Shown here one piece after another: positions 1 to 8,632 of a stretch of 64,000 nt of DNA (positions within the stretch are counted from its first letter, which is position 1; every line of letters begins with the position of its first letter). The DNA is taken from the IMG/VR virus record IMGVR_UViG_3300009509_000008, positions 24,032 through 88,031 of that record; one strand, 5' to 3'. This DNA comes from a virus. The translations under genes and the position numbers were made by a program. The notes beneath the pieces were generated by a model. It searched no databases and had not been told where the DNA came from. It saw only the letters and a list, made by a program, of their open reading frames with translations.

Positions 1-716
1 CTCCAGGTCTTAGGGCTGAACAGTATCGGGAAGGCCGCCATGTTGCTATTGTCCTTGTTGATGTAGAGGAGCACTGTGATGCCTACGTCTATGCACGTCA
101 TATAGGCGTGGACCTGCTTGACGTATGCGGCGTGAGGTCTGGTCAGCGAACGGAATCCCGAGCTCGCTATGGTCTTGAACTCGAAGATGATCCTCAGACG
201 AACCTTGCGTCCGTCGATGGTGAAGGTTCTAGTCATCAACCCATCGGCATGTCCAGCGCACCGCAGCGAGTCGATCACAGCGTTCTCGACCCAGACTTTC
301 CCCTCCTCACCAGTGATGTCTGGAATGTAGGTTGGCTTGAACCCAATCTCGGGAATGAAGTCGTAGCCCTTGTCAGCAGCGTGGGTCATGAACAGGTAGT
401 CGAGCTGGCCATGCACCGCCGTGCCAGTATCGAATACCATCTGCAGTGACTTCTTCTGCTTGGGTACGAAGTCGGCTCCCCAGAGATCTAGGAACAGCTT
501 GAAGTCGCAGTCTCCGCTGAGGCCGGACGGGTGGAAGACCTTCTTCAGTCTCACCCTATTCCAGTCCAACGGCGCACTGTAGAAGATCCTCCTCTTCGAT
601 GCCTCGAGTGACCAGTCCTCCATCTCACGACTGAAGTCATGGTTCTTCAGCCCGTCGATGATATCCTGAGCCCATCCAGACTCTAGGAGATCAGAGATCG
701 TCAAGATTTCTTTCAT
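1..716 (-). CDS. Cas4/RecB-like PD-(D/E)XK nuclease, 3' part beyond window edge
   Basis: The reading frame runs without a stop from an ATG at 716 to the left edge of the window, so the C-terminus is missing. It reads MKEILTISDLL at the start. Further on come a GTAVHGQLDYL segment, then GHADGL, then a strand ending in FEFKT, then a segment reading Y-x-KQVHAYM. This order (H, GxxD, ExK, QxxxY) is the signature of RecB/Cas4-family single-strand exonucleases, with D of GHAD and E/K of FEFKT as metal-binding and catalytic residues. The start overlaps the end of the upstream resolvase-like gene by 26 bp, which places it in the recombination operon with RecA. A role in end resection during recombination or replication restart is inferred. 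The four-cysteine iron-sulphur cluster of true Cas4 cannot be judged because the sequence is cut. Confidence 0.72.
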   Translation of the reverse strand, partial: MKEILTISDLLESGWAQDIIDGLKNHDFSREMEDWSLEASKRRIFYSAPLDWNRVRLKKVFHPSGLSGDCDFKLFLDLWGADFVPKQKKSLQMVFDTGTAVHGQLDYLFMTHAADKGYDFIPEIGFKPTYIPDITGEEGKVWVENAVIDSLRCAGHADGLMTRTFTIDGRKVRLRIIFEFKTIASSGFRSLTRPHAAYVKQVHAYMTCIDVGITVLLYINKDNSNMAAFPILFSPKTW

Positions 717-1035
717 CGATCAACTCCGTAAAGTCGTCCCACAACACCACTGCAACCTCGTATTTGGGTAGTCCAATACGGATCACTGGATTGCGTCCAG
801 TCTTGTGAGCTTGGTGTAGTGCCTTGTCGATCATTTCCTGTGTAACGCTGAAGCGTTTGGCCCTGACCGTGAACTTGTCCTCGACCATCCACAGCTCATT
901 GCGAGCGTCGCCCTTTGCTATACCAGATCCAGATCCGGAAACACGACCCCCGCTTATGTCTCTACCGGCCTTCTCCTCCCGTCTGCGAGATGTCTTATTG
1001 ATCGACCGCTTCTTGCCCTTCTTGCCGAGTGTCAT
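691..1035 (-). CDS. Holliday junction resolvase-like PD-(D/E)XK nuclease
   Basis: 114 residues from the ATG at 1035, which forms an ATGA overlap with the recA stop codon. A GTG five codons upstream is possible but less attractive. After a basic N-terminus (KKGKKRSINKTSRRR) come GSGSGIAKGD and then a strand reading MVEDKFT, followed by KAxxQAxxTGRNPVIRI. A glycine-rich loop with KGD, a VExK strand, then helix-GR-P-strand is the pattern of small phage resolvase-like PD-(D/E)XK nucleases. The putative catalytic residues are the D of KGD and the E and K of VEDK. It lies between RecA and a RecB-like nuclease, which fits branch resolution before packaging. The family assignment rests on motif pattern only. 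Confidence 0.6.
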   Translation of the reverse strand: MTLGKKGKKRSINKTSRRREEKAGRDISGGRVSGSGSGIAKGDARNELWMVEDKFTVRAKRFSVTQEMIDKALHQAHKTGRNPVIRIGLPKYEVAVVLWDDFTELIDERNLDDL

Positions 1036-2252
1036 AGCGTGTGGATGCACTTCACATCAGCTTTGCGCATGATCGACCAGTAGATGGCATCGAAGAAGTC
1101 CTGGTCAAGAAGTGCCCTTTCTTGGAGATCGCTGAAGTCGCCAGTACCAGACTCTAGTTGATCTCCTGAGTCCGAATAGATGTAGTACGTGACGGTCTCG
1201 GTCTTCTTACTCTGCCGGATGTGTATGATGTCGTGGTTCATCGCTGTAGTGATCAGATCACCATAGATGTTGAATCCATGAGCGAAGTAGTACGGTATCT
1301 CCCCGTACGGACCCTCGTGACACCCAGCCTTTCCCTTCTCGATGATCCACCGAACATCCTTGCCGATGGGCTTGTAGCCGTCCTTTCGCTTCCGAGTCTC
1401 CTTGCCAGTGGGCGTGAGCCAGATCTTTGTTCCAGCCATGAGGGTGATGTCAACGAGCTTCCCGTGCCGAATCGCATAGGCCCCACCCACACGCCACTCT
1501 CGGTCGAACGAGCTGCGCTTGGCACGGTTCCCACGAACCTGATTGATTATGATCATGGTGGTCAGGTTGAGCTTGCCGTCGTAGGAGTTGCCGTAGGCGT
1601 GCCACAGTTTCTTCTGGAACTCTGTGACGAGTCGGGCCTCGGCGGACTGTTGCGGCTCGTCGTCCAGGTCAGTCTTCTCTCGCTCGTCGGAGACGATGGC
1701 GGCGACACTGTCCACAACGATGACCTGGCATTGGTTCTCACGAACAAGCTCTACGGCGGCCTGAAGCTTCTCGGCTGACGAGCCCTCCTCGGCGATGACG
1801 AATTCACCGAGCTCGATCTTGCGCTTGGCTATCTGCTCCTTTGTCAGCTTCTTCCGGCCGTGCTTCTCCAAGTAGACGTTCTCCATCATGAGCTCGTAGT
1901 CACTCGATGGGACCACGACCCCATTGATGCGAGCGTGCCGCTTGTCGTAGGCGATCTCCGTCCAGATCCAAGCGACTCGAGAGGCCTCCCCATAGATCTG
2001 TTGACAGGCGGCGATGACCCTGTTGCACAGCGCATTCTTCCCAATACCAGCGGGGGCGGCGACCTGAGATACCCCGCCAGCTGGGAAGCCTCCGCCAGTT
2101 GCTACGTCGATGCTAGCTGCCATGGTAGGCCGCCGGAGCAGGAACGGGTTCGAGGCGTCTCGAGCTCGTTTCAGGATAGGGCGCTTGTAGTGCTTCTCGA
2201 TGCGCTCGACACACGCACCGAGAGCGCTAGTGTCCTTCTTCTTCTTTGGCAT
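1032..2252 (-). CDS. recA: RecA/UvsX-type recombinase
   Basis: 406 residues. I start it at the ATG at 2252 because GAGGAGA lies six bases upstream; a longer frame reading back to 2324 overlaps a separate small gene. Motifs: GGGFPAGGVSQV before the P-loop APAGIGKN (residues 66-73), Walker B strand QVIVVDSVAAIV, a conserved-glutamate-type segment, and TMIIINQVRGN, the RecA strand ending in NQ. It catalyses ATP-dependent homologous pairing and strand exchange. The P-loop is unusual: the final Thr/Ser of GKT/S is Asn and the first Gly is Ala. It is flanked by a mini zinc ribbon upstream and two nucleases downstream, a compact recombination operon. The core assignment is secure; ATPase strength is uncertain because of the P-loop. 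Confidence 0.88.
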   Translation of the reverse strand: MPKKKKDTSALGACVERIEKHYKRPILKRARDASNPFLLRRPTMAASIDVATGGGFPAGGVSQVAAPAGIGKNALCNRVIAACQQIYGEASRVAWIWTEIAYDKRHARINGVVVPSSDYELMMENVYLEKHGRKKLTKEQIAKRKIELGEFVIAEEGSSAEKLQAAVELVRENQCQVIVVDSVAAIVSDEREKTDLDDEPQQSAEARLVTEFQKKLWHAYGNSYDGKLNLTTMIIINQVRGNRAKRSSFDREWRVGGAYAIRHGKLVDITLMAGTKIWLTPTGKETRKRKDGYKPIGKDVRWIIEKGKAGCHEGPYGEIPYYFAHGFNIYGDLITTAMNHDIIHIRQSKKTETVTYYIYSDSGDQLESGTGDFSDLQERALLDQDFFDAIYWSIMRKADVKCIHTL

Positions 2253-2403
2253 CTGGTCTCTCCTCGAACGGCTCCGATCCGCAGTTTGGGCACACAGGAG
2301 GGTGTCCTCGGGTAGGAGCTCCACAAGCTGGACACTTCCCCTTCTCCGCTGCAGTCTTGACCGTTGGGTCGTCCTCGTTGGGCTTGTAGCCGTGCTTATC
2401 CAT
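2227..2403 (-). CDS. Mini zinc-ribbon protein (58 aa)
   Basis: A short frame that starts at the ATG at 2403, eight bases inside the end of the HU-like gene, and runs into the start of recA with a 26 bp overlap. The middle reads CPACG, then RGHPPVCPNCG, a classic two-knuckle C-x2-C...C-x2-C zinc ribbon. The rest is charged (DEDD-type N-terminal part, acidic KEEEGH end). Tight overlap with both neighbours and the intact cysteine quartet argue it is real. Function is unknown; a nucleic-acid or protein adaptor for the replication and recombination genes is plausible. It competes with an out-of-frame N-terminal extension of recA, which I regard as the weaker reading. Confidence 0.65.
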   Translation of the reverse strand: MDKHGYKPNEDDPTVKTAAEKGKCPACGAPTRGHPPVCPNCGSEPFEERPDAKEEEGH

Positions 2404-2722
2404 CGATATCTCCTTTCTTCTCGTAGTGAATGAAGGCCCTGGCGGCTCGCTTGAACGTCTTACTCATCCGGAAATTGATCTTCATGTACGGTCTCGAGTT
2501 GACCATCTTCTTGCTCTGCTGACTCCAGCTCTGATGAGACGGGAAGTACTGCGGCTCTAACGTTCCAAACTCGTTCAGCTTGATCTTCTCTCCGTGAATC
2601 AGGCAGTCCTTCATGGCGAGGAACGTCAGCTTCACGACCTCGAGCACCAGGCGCTTAGGGATCTTCTTGTATCTATTCGGGAGGTTGTCGTAGACAACCA
2701 GTGCTAGTTCGACTCTTGTCAT
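2396..2722 (-). CDS. HU/IHF-like DNA-bending protein
   Basis: 108 residues, beginning with an ATGA overlap on the DNA polymerase stop codon. The N-terminal helices (MTRVELALVVYDNLP) are followed by GEKIKLNEFGTLEPQYF and a C-terminal RMSKTFKRA segment. G-x-x-[IV]-x-L-x-x-F-G-T-[FL] is the core of the HU/IHF family, just before the DNA-binding beta arm. The usual RNP tip of the arm is replaced by a NSRPYMKINF stretch; the proline needed for DNA intercalation may be the P of SRPY. It probably bends or organises DNA during replication or recombination. Length is slightly above the usual 90 residues. Confidence 0.75.
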   Translation of the reverse strand: MTRVELALVVYDNLPNRYKKIPKRLVLEVVKLTFLAMKDCLIHGEKIKLNEFGTLEPQYFPSHQSWSQQSKKMVNSRPYMKINFRMSKTFKRAARAFIHYEKKGDIDG

Positions 2723-4755
2723 TTTGCCTCAACCCAGTTGTCGCCTACGCCGGGAGCGGCCTTCAACGGAACACGCAGGTTGATCCCAGGGTGCTCCATG
2801 TCTTCTTGAATGATTGGGCACGCTGCCTCGACGTTCTCCTCGGGGCACTCGAATACCAGCTCATCGTGGATCTGCAGAAGCATCTTCACTCCGAGCTCAC
2901 GAAGCCTCTCATCGAAGAAGCACTTGATCATAGCGCACATCACGATGTCTGCTGCAGTTCCCTGAATGATAGTGTTGACTGAACGTCTCTCACCATCTCT
3001 TGAGGACTTGCAGTCGTTACACCAACATAGGTCACGCCGACCATTGGAGCTGCTCAGCTCACGCTGAATGTGCTCCATCTTCTCGCTCCACTCCATGATT
3101 TGGCGGAGCCACCTACGGCGCCCAAGGAAGGTCTCGACGTACTTCGTGTCGGCCACCCTTCGATACGTTCCCTTGATGAACTTGGCGGCACCAGGAATCT
3201 TGGAGAAGTACGTGTCGATCAGCGCCTGGGCCTCGGCCTTTGCCGTGCGGCGGATATCCCAGTCGCTCCACTCGGGGTGCTCCTTCTCGATACGCTCGAA
3301 GAACCCAAGCTCCCGAGCCAAGCTGTTGGCAGCTTTGCCGTAGTTGAGGCCGAAGCCTACAACCTTGACCTTGTTCCGAAGGTCCCGGAGATACCAGGCC
3401 CGGTCGTCGTTCCAGTCCTTGTCCTTCTTTGCTCGAGCGACATCGGCGTAGGGCTCGCCCCAGACCAGCTCCACGTTGCCTGTGTGGATATCCTTGCCGG
3501 CCATGATGTTGCCGATGAGGCCCTTGTCCTTTGAGAAGTGGGCCAGGATGAACATCTCCAGCTGATCGTAGTCGCAGACTATGATCTTGTACCCCGGTCT
3601 GGCGATGAACGCTCGGCGGATATCGAAGTCCTTCCGTGGTCTCGGCTGGTTCTGGAGATTCGGATCTCTGGACGACAGGCGTCCAGTATCGGCTACATGT
3701 TGGTGGAACGTGGTATGTATTCGCCCGTTCTTGTCGACACGCTCCATCAAGCCAATGACGTAGGTGCCCAACAACTTTGCGAGCTCACGGTACTTGAGGA
3801 TCAGTTTGGCCTCCTCGACACCGTCTTCTGCGTGCTGTTTCAGCACTGTCTCGTTGAGCGATGGGCTCTTCTTGCCCGATGACCCGCCGGTGGTCCATGC
3901 GATGGGCTCGAGTCCCATGTCTTCGTAAAACAACTTCCCCAGTTGTTTGGTGGAACCTGGATTGATCGGCTTTCCGATCATCCTGTTGAGCGCCCAGTTG
4001 ATATCGGCGAGCTCCTTGGCCAACACAGGCTCGATTTCACCGAGGTACTTGAGATCGAGCTGGCAGCCGTTGCGCTCCATCTCGAAAAGCACCTTGGTCA
4101 TGGGAACTTCGTACATGAGGAACAGATCCCATAGGCTGTACCCACGGTCCGTCACCACCCCCATCAGCTGCTTGCGCAGCCGCTTGAAGAGGCGAAAGAC
4201 TCCCCAGGCGTCAAGGCTCGCATAGTCGATTACCCTGTCGGGGTCACGATCCCACGCCTCGAGCATGATCTCTTGAAGTGACCTCTTTGGTGGCTTGCGG
4301 AACTTGCCCCGCTTGTCCTTCGGGTAGAAGGTCTCTGGAAACGTCCGCATCCTCTCGTTGAACTCCCGCTCGTAGGCCTCCTTCAAGCCGTGGTCTTGAT
4401 CTGGATCGAGAAGTCGGTCCATCACGAGGGTGTCCATCATGCTACCGGCGATGTGAATCCCGCTATTGGCGCACATGTGGAAGTCGAATTTGATCTGCGA
4501 TCCGATCCACATCTTGTCCTTGTCCTCGAAGATCTCCTTGAACATGTGGAGCTTGTCGGCCTCGAGGAAGTATCGATCAGGCCCCGTGCTCAGGGACCAG
4601 AAGATGACGTAGTCGGTATCGATGCGGATTCCAGTCGTCTCAGTGTCGAGAGCCAGCACATCCTTGTCTCGGCACAGGTTGATCAGCTTCTGGACTTGTT
4701 TCTTGGTCTTGATCCATATTGGTTCTGGGCGCTTCAGTCCCCATGCTAGTTTCAC
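2719..4755 (-). CDS. polA: Family A DNA polymerase (Pol I type) with 3'-5' exonuclease
   Basis: 678 residues with a GTG start at 4755 that overlaps the preceding stop (TAGTG). The N-terminal exonuclease domain carries LALDTETTG (D37, E39) and, further on, YASLDAWG (Exo III type Y-x3-D). The polymerase domain has motif A around residue 392 (CDYDQLEMF), motif B around 457-470 (R-x3-K ... FGLNYG) and motif C near 629 (QIHDELVFE). There is no 5'-3' nuclease domain, as in T7 and many other phage enzymes. Motif A departs from the usual DYSQIELR: Ser is Asp and the Arg position is Phe. It is the replicative polymerase of the phage, downstream in the same operon as primase, helicase and the candidate SSB. 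Confidence 0.95.
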   Translation of the reverse strand: MKLAWGLKRPEPIWIKTKKQVQKLINLCRDKDVLALDTETTGIRIDTDYVIFWSLSTGPDRYFLEADKLHMFKEIFEDKDKMWIGSQIKFDFHMCANSGIHIAGSMMDTLVMDRLLDPDQDHGLKEAYEREFNERMRTFPETFYPKDKRGKFRKPPKRSLQEIMLEAWDRDPDRVIDYASLDAWGVFRLFKRLRKQLMGVVTDRGYSLWDLFLMYEVPMTKVLFEMERNGCQLDLKYLGEIEPVLAKELADINWALNRMIGKPINPGSTKQLGKLFYEDMGLEPIAWTTGGSSGKKSPSLNETVLKQHAEDGVEEAKLILKYRELAKLLGTYVIGLMERVDKNGRIHTTFHQHVADTGRLSSRDPNLQNQPRPRKDFDIRRAFIARPGYKIIVCDYDQLEMFILAHFSKDKGLIGNIMAGKDIHTGNVELVWGEPYADVARAKKDKDWNDDRAWYLRDLRNKVKVVGFGLNYGKAANSLARELGFFERIEKEHPEWSDWDIRRTAKAEAQALIDTYFSKIPGAAKFIKGTYRRVADTKYVETFLGRRRWLRQIMEWSEKMEHIQRELSSSNGRRDLCWCNDCKSSRDGERRSVNTIIQGTAADIVMCAMIKCFFDERLRELGVKMLLQIHDELVFECPEENVEAACPIIQEDMEHPGINLRVPLKAAPGVGDNWVEAK

Positions 4756-5051
4756 TACAGCCTCCTGAATGTGAAGTGGCTGGGTCCACGCTCGATGAGT
4801 TCTCGAGCTATGACGCCCATGTCCTTGTGTGAGTAGCTGATGGAGATCCCGAGCTCGGCTTTGATGGTTCCATCACGATGACCGTAGGCCAGAGCCGAGC
4901 ACAGGTCCTCGTGCTCGAGCAGGAGACGCAGTGCTCTTCGATAAGCCTTGCGACTCTCCAGCTTTCCCACGAGCGGCCTGAGCTCAGCCCTAACCTCGGT
5001 CAACCGAGTCTTGTGGGCAAGGACCGCATCAGCATGCTTGGTCCATCCCAT
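4755..5051 (-). CDS. Small helical protein of the replication operon (98 aa)
   Basis: Unrecognised. It starts with ATG at 5051, four bases after the end of the candidate SSB gene, and its stop overlaps the GTG start of the DNA polymerase, so it is translationally coupled to both. The sequence is rich in Leu, Arg and Glu (TRLTEVRAELRPLVGKLESR, RRALRLLLEHEDL) and looks all-helical, probably coiled. The C-terminus ends in HFTFRRL. Position between SSB and polymerase suggests a replisome accessory factor, but nothing in the sequence identifies a function. Confidence 0.7.
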   Translation of the reverse strand: MGWTKHADAVLAHKTRLTEVRAELRPLVGKLESRKAYRRALRLLLEHEDLCSALAYGHRDGTIKAELGISISYSHKDMGVIARELIERGPSHFTFRRL

Positions 5052-5055
5052 CGAT

Positions 5056-6177
5056 CTACTCGTTATCGTCGTCCCAGTCGTCTCCGCCCTTGGTATCCTT
5101 CCCGCCCTTCTTGAAGGGGTTAGTGATGTTGAGGCGTGCAGCCTGCTCGTCGGGATCGAGGACCTTGTACGACCAGAGCTTGTTCCAGTCGAACGGCTTC
5201 ATTTGGTCCTTGATCTTCGCTGCCAACTTCACAGAGATTGGCTCGCAGTCGGAGATCTGAAGCACGGACTGTTTCCCAGTACCAGACATGTAGATCTCCA
5301 TCACGGAGTTCCACAGTGTGAGCGGCCTCGGCTTGCTGCAGCTGTCGCACTGCGAGTACTCGACGAGCATTCCTTCGTGCCCACAGTGCGGACACTCATG
5401 CTCGTCCTCTCGCAGGCTCTTGAGCTCACCCTTCTCCTCGAGCGGATCGGACTCAAGGTCACGCACGGCCTCCTCGCACTCGGAGCACAAGAAGGCTCTC
5501 GGCTTGATCTTGCCTCCGCAGGCGCAGTTGCGACCAAGGACGTTCACCTCGAGGTTCACCAGCTGCTCGGTGTGCATGGGTCCGAGCTCCCAGTACATGC
5601 GTCGTCCGTAGACTCTGTCGATGCCCTTCTTGCAGTATCGACACCTCTTTCCACGGCACTTCTTCATCTCTTTGACGGTGATGGTGCCGTTCTTCGCCTT
5701 GCGGCTCTTGCTCTCCTTCTCGACCTCGACCTCGTGATACCAGCCGAGCAGGAGGATGTTGAAGAGGTGGACCTTCCGGAGGTTGATGTACTCTGCTCCC
5801 GAGTCGATTTCGTAGCAGGGGGCGCACGTTCCCGTACCCTCGACGATGATCCAGTCGCCGTCCTCGACGTCCTCACGTTTTAGTCCTGCTGTGCACCGGC
5901 AGCTCCGCTTCGCCGTGGCGTTGAAGTGGGTGTGAAGTATCCCATAGTCACGCTCGATGATCTGGTCCTTCTTCCCTTCACGCTCGAGCTTCATCTTGTA
6001 GGGCTCGTCAGGCCGGTACATGACGACTCGTGCGGGTTCCTCCTCGGCCGACGGCGGCTTGAACTGGTCGTCGAATCCTCCGCCTCCTCCCTTCTTCTTC
6101 TTCTGCTTCATGCTCTGTCGGAGCTGGCTGCTAGCACGTACTCCCTGGCTGAACTGCCCGAACTTGTCCTTAGCCAT
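5056..6177 (-). CDS. Zinc-binding candidate single-stranded DNA-binding protein
   Basis: 373 residues with ATG at 6177 preceded by GAGGT. Order of parts: basic N-terminus with a KKKKGGGGG linker; a domain containing CRCTAG and TCAPCYEI pairs and the strand LRKVHLFNILLLGWYHEV; CRGKRCRYCKKG; a CACGGKI...FLCSEC zinc knuckle and a CPHCG...CDSC knuckle; and a C-terminal tail ending DDWDDDNE. A zinc-containing OB-like core plus a short acidic tail recalls T4 gp32-type SSBs, where the tail recruits replisome partners. Its place between primase and polymerase fits. The SSB call is inference; no single diagnostic motif was found, and the extra zinc knuckles exceed the single zinc of gp32. The start lies 70 bp inside the primase gene. 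Confidence 0.5.
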   Translation of the reverse strand: MAKDKFGQFSQGVRASSQLRQSMKQKKKKGGGGGFDDQFKPPSAEEEPARVVMYRPDEPYKMKLEREGKKDQIIERDYGILHTHFNATAKRSCRCTAGLKREDVEDGDWIIVEGTGTCAPCYEIDSGAEYINLRKVHLFNILLLGWYHEVEVEKESKSRKAKNGTITVKEMKKCRGKRCRYCKKGIDRVYGRRMYWELGPMHTEQLVNLEVNVLGRNCACGGKIKPRAFLCSECEEAVRDLESDPLEEKGELKSLREDEHECPHCGHEGMLVEYSQCDSCSKPRPLTLWNSVMEIYMSGTGKQSVLQISDCEPISVKLAAKIKDQMKPFDWNKLWSYKVLDPDEQAARLNITNPFKKGGKDTKGGDDWDDDNE

Positions 6178-7184
6178 CGTTCATACCTCATCCGTGTTTG
6201 GAATACCTTCGTGAGCCCGTATCCGCTCAGGTAGTCCGGTTGTTTGAAAAACGGGTGCCACGGTTGACACACGTTCACATCCAGTGATTTGGACAGCCAC
6301 TGTCCGATACGATAGGTGGCCATCCGCCCAGGCTTATCATTGTCTAAGAAGAGAGTGACAGAACTGGTCATCCTCCGGACGATGTCTGCTTGGGTCTTCG
6401 TGATACTCGAGCCCATGAGAGCAACTACGTTGGTCCACCCGTGCTGGATCAACCAGATGCAGGCTTTGAATCCCTCTACTATGATGAGCTCGAACTCCTT
6501 AGCTGTGTTGGCGTGGAGCACCTCGGGGTAGACACGATGCGCATTCCACAGGAAGTTATGACTCTTGATCTCGTATCCTGGGAATTGATCATCAAAGAAC
6601 TCCCCGAAGTCTCCGACTAAGCCTCTCTTTCCTCCTCGATACACCTTATACCGAGGCTCGTCCCCGATCACCGTTCTCCCTGACACACCAACAAGATTGC
6701 CGTACAGGTCACGAATCGGGTACGTGATCCGATCTTTGCCCTTGTCGTATCCAATTTCGAGTTGACGTAGGACCTTCGGATCGAAGTCCTTGGAGACTAG
6801 ATCACGTGGCTTGAAGTCAAAGGTTCCGAGTACTGTCTCTGGAATGATGATATCGCTCCGAAATGGATTCCCGGTCTTGAACCTATATCGCTCTTCTCGC
6901 TTGGCTCGCTCTTTGTGTTCTTGGAGATCCTCCCTCAGTGGTCCGAGTAGGGCCTCTATTCGGCTGCGGCTCAGCCCCACAAAGCGGAGGAAGTCTGCCA
7001 GACCTCCTTTGAGCCCACACCCGTGACAGAACCACAGTCCGTTCTCCGTGTTGATGGCAAAGCTGGGCTTGCTATCATCATGGAACGGGCACCTAGCCAT
7101 GATGTTGTTGTGCCCGCTGGACTTTATGTTTCCGCTCAGGTGTGGGGACACGAGGTCAAATATTGGACCAGTGCCCCTTCCCAT
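6108..7184 (-). CDS. dnaG: DnaG-type DNA primase
   Basis: 358 residues starting in a TAATG overlap with the helicase stop. The zinc-binding domain is CHC2 type: C32, H35, C53 and C56, in CPFHDDSKPSF and WFCHGCG. A TOPRIM domain follows with LIIVEGFKA (catalytic Glu) and a TLFLDNDKPGR strand (the D-x-D pair). It synthesises RNA primers for lagging-strand replication and is adjacent to the DnaB-like helicase, its usual partner. It is shorter than bacterial DnaG (about 580) and lacks an evident C-terminal helicase-interaction domain. Its 3' end overlaps the next gene by 70 bp in another frame, longer than other overlaps in the operon. Confidence 0.92.
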   Translation of the reverse strand: MGRGTGPIFDLVSPHLSGNIKSSGHNNIMARCPFHDDSKPSFAINTENGLWFCHGCGLKGGLADFLRFVGLSRSRIEALLGPLREDLQEHKERAKREERYRFKTGNPFRSDIIIPETVLGTFDFKPRDLVSKDFDPKVLRQLEIGYDKGKDRITYPIRDLYGNLVGVSGRTVIGDEPRYKVYRGGKRGLVGDFGEFFDDQFPGYEIKSHNFLWNAHRVYPEVLHANTAKEFELIIVEGFKACIWLIQHGWTNVVALMGSSITKTQADIVRRMTSSVTLFLDNDKPGRMATYRIGQWLSKSLDVNVCQPWHPFFKQPDYLSGYGLTKVFQTRMRYERWLRTSSGSSAREYVLAASSDRA

Positions 7185-8632
7185 TACACGTCGTACTCCT
7201 CATCGTCGTCGATGTCGTCTTCGAGCTCGATATCGTCAAAGTCACTTTCGTGCTCCTTCAATATCTTTTTCAGCTTGCCCTGCTTCTTCTTACGCTCTTC
7301 TCCAAGAGAGCCGGGCGTCTTACCGCTGACTCCCTGGGGTGGTCCCTTGCGTCGATCTGCTCGCTTGATCCATCCGCCCCACTTCCACGAGGTTGACGGG
7401 ATGACCAGCAGGTCAAATCCGTCGGTCTTGATCTCACGAGCACCAGCTATCCAGGCTGAGAGGCTGACACGTCCTTGGTCGTCAGTTCCGTTCTTGACTA
7501 TCTTCAGACCAAGGTCAGCCTCTTGACCGGCCGCATCAGTGTAGGAGATGTCCTCCATCCCCTCAATGGCATCGTCGCCTTTGTCTCGGTTCTTTTGCGT
7601 TATGCCTATGATTGGAACCTGTAGTCGCTGAGCAGCGTGCTTCAGGTCCTGTGTGATCGCCGCTTGGACTTCCCACTTCATCGAGCGCCTTCCAGTGCGG
7701 TCGTCCCTCATTCTGTAGAACGAGTCTGCGATGATGAGGTGCGGCTCGAACTGCTCGGCCTTTGCAATGAGATGCCCTACCCCGCCACCAGCTGGGTCCT
7801 CCTTGTCGGATGTGATCAGGAATGACCTCTTGTGGGTCTTGGTGGCATTCTTCTTCTCTTCCGCCTTGAGATACTTCAACCGCTTGAAGTACGCCTGCCT
7901 TTGCTCCTTTGGCAGCTTTGCCCGACGCAGCTGGTCATAGTCCAGGTTGCACAATGTAGCTGCGACCCGTCGACGCAGTTGCTCTGGCGACATCTCACAG
8001 GAGTAAAACATCACCCGGCGGTTTCCGACCTCGTAGGCGTGTGTGGCGATCTTGATGCCGACCCACGTCTTCATCGACTTGAGCCGGCCGTAGAGGACAA
8101 TGAACTCTTCGGGGAGCATGCCCTGGGTTTGGATGTTCAGCTCCTCCCAGGGCCAGGGCACCCCAAGGATACCCTTGGCCTTCGCTATGCGCTTGTACTC
8201 GCTGATGAGCTCCCCGGCTGACTCAGCCAGGATGACATCCCGGCTGTGCGGCACCATGATCTGTGCCTCTATCAGCTTCGCCCGCATCAGTGCTATGGCC
8301 TCATATGGACCGTCGCCCTCGAGCACCTGTGAGATCTCCTCGAGAGAGTTTCCGATCTTTCGAGTCATCGACTTCTTTCGGAGAATCTCACAGAGCTCGG
8401 CGACGGACTCTCGGCTCTTTGGATATTCAAACGACGGAAAGCGCTCCTTCATCCATCTTCGAGTTGGAGTCTTTCCAAAGTGGGCTCCGTCGTTGTAGTA
8501 CTCACGGATGGCCTTGAACATCTGTCGGGTATCGGCAGATTTGAACATAGAGATCGTGATCCGAGCCTTCTGCACAGATCTGAAGTTCCCAGTTCTTACG
8601 ATCTTTGCGATGAGCCTATGTTCAACATTCAT
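7184..8632 (-). CDS. dnaB: DnaB-like replicative helicase
   Basis: 482 residues from the ATG at 8632 (GGTGGGTGAG just upstream); a GTG at 8641 is an alternative. A short helical N-terminal domain precedes a RecA-fold core with YGRLKSMKTWV (about residue 180), FYSCEMS (DnaB H1a region), Walker B-like LIIADSFYRM and IIGITQKNRD. The C-terminus is a long acidic tail, DFDDIELEDDIDDDEEYDV. It unwinds the fork and loads with primase. The Walker A sequence has Met where the invariant Gly of GKT belongs. The acidic tail is not typical of bacterial DnaB and resembles the tail of the candidate SSB in this operon. Confidence 0.88.
   Translation of the reverse strand: MNVEHRLIAKIVRTGNFRSVQKARITISMFKSADTRQMFKAIREYYNDGAHFGKTPTRRWMKERFPSFEYPKSRESVAELCEILRKKSMTRKIGNSLEEISQVLEGDGPYEAIALMRAKLIEAQIMVPHSRDVILAESAGELISEYKRIAKAKGILGVPWPWEELNIQTQGMLPEEFIVLYGRLKSMKTWVGIKIATHAYEVGNRRVMFYSCEMSPEQLRRRVAATLCNLDYDQLRRAKLPKEQRQAYFKRLKYLKAEEKKNATKTHKRSFLITSDKEDPAGGGVGHLIAKAEQFEPHLIIADSFYRMRDDRTGRRSMKWEVQAAITQDLKHAAQRLQVPIIGITQKNRDKGDDAIEGMEDISYTDAAGQEADLGLKIVKNGTDDQGRVSLSAWIAGAREIKTDGFDLLVIPSTSWKWGGWIKRADRRKGPPQGVSGKTPGSLGEERKKKQGKLKKILKEHESDFDDIELEDDIDDDEEYDV

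Noticed and set aside
4948-5883. 311-codon plus-strand frame inside the replication block
   Set aside because: Antisense to the zinc-containing candidate SSB, which has coherent Cys pairs and coupling; Leu/Val-rich shadow.
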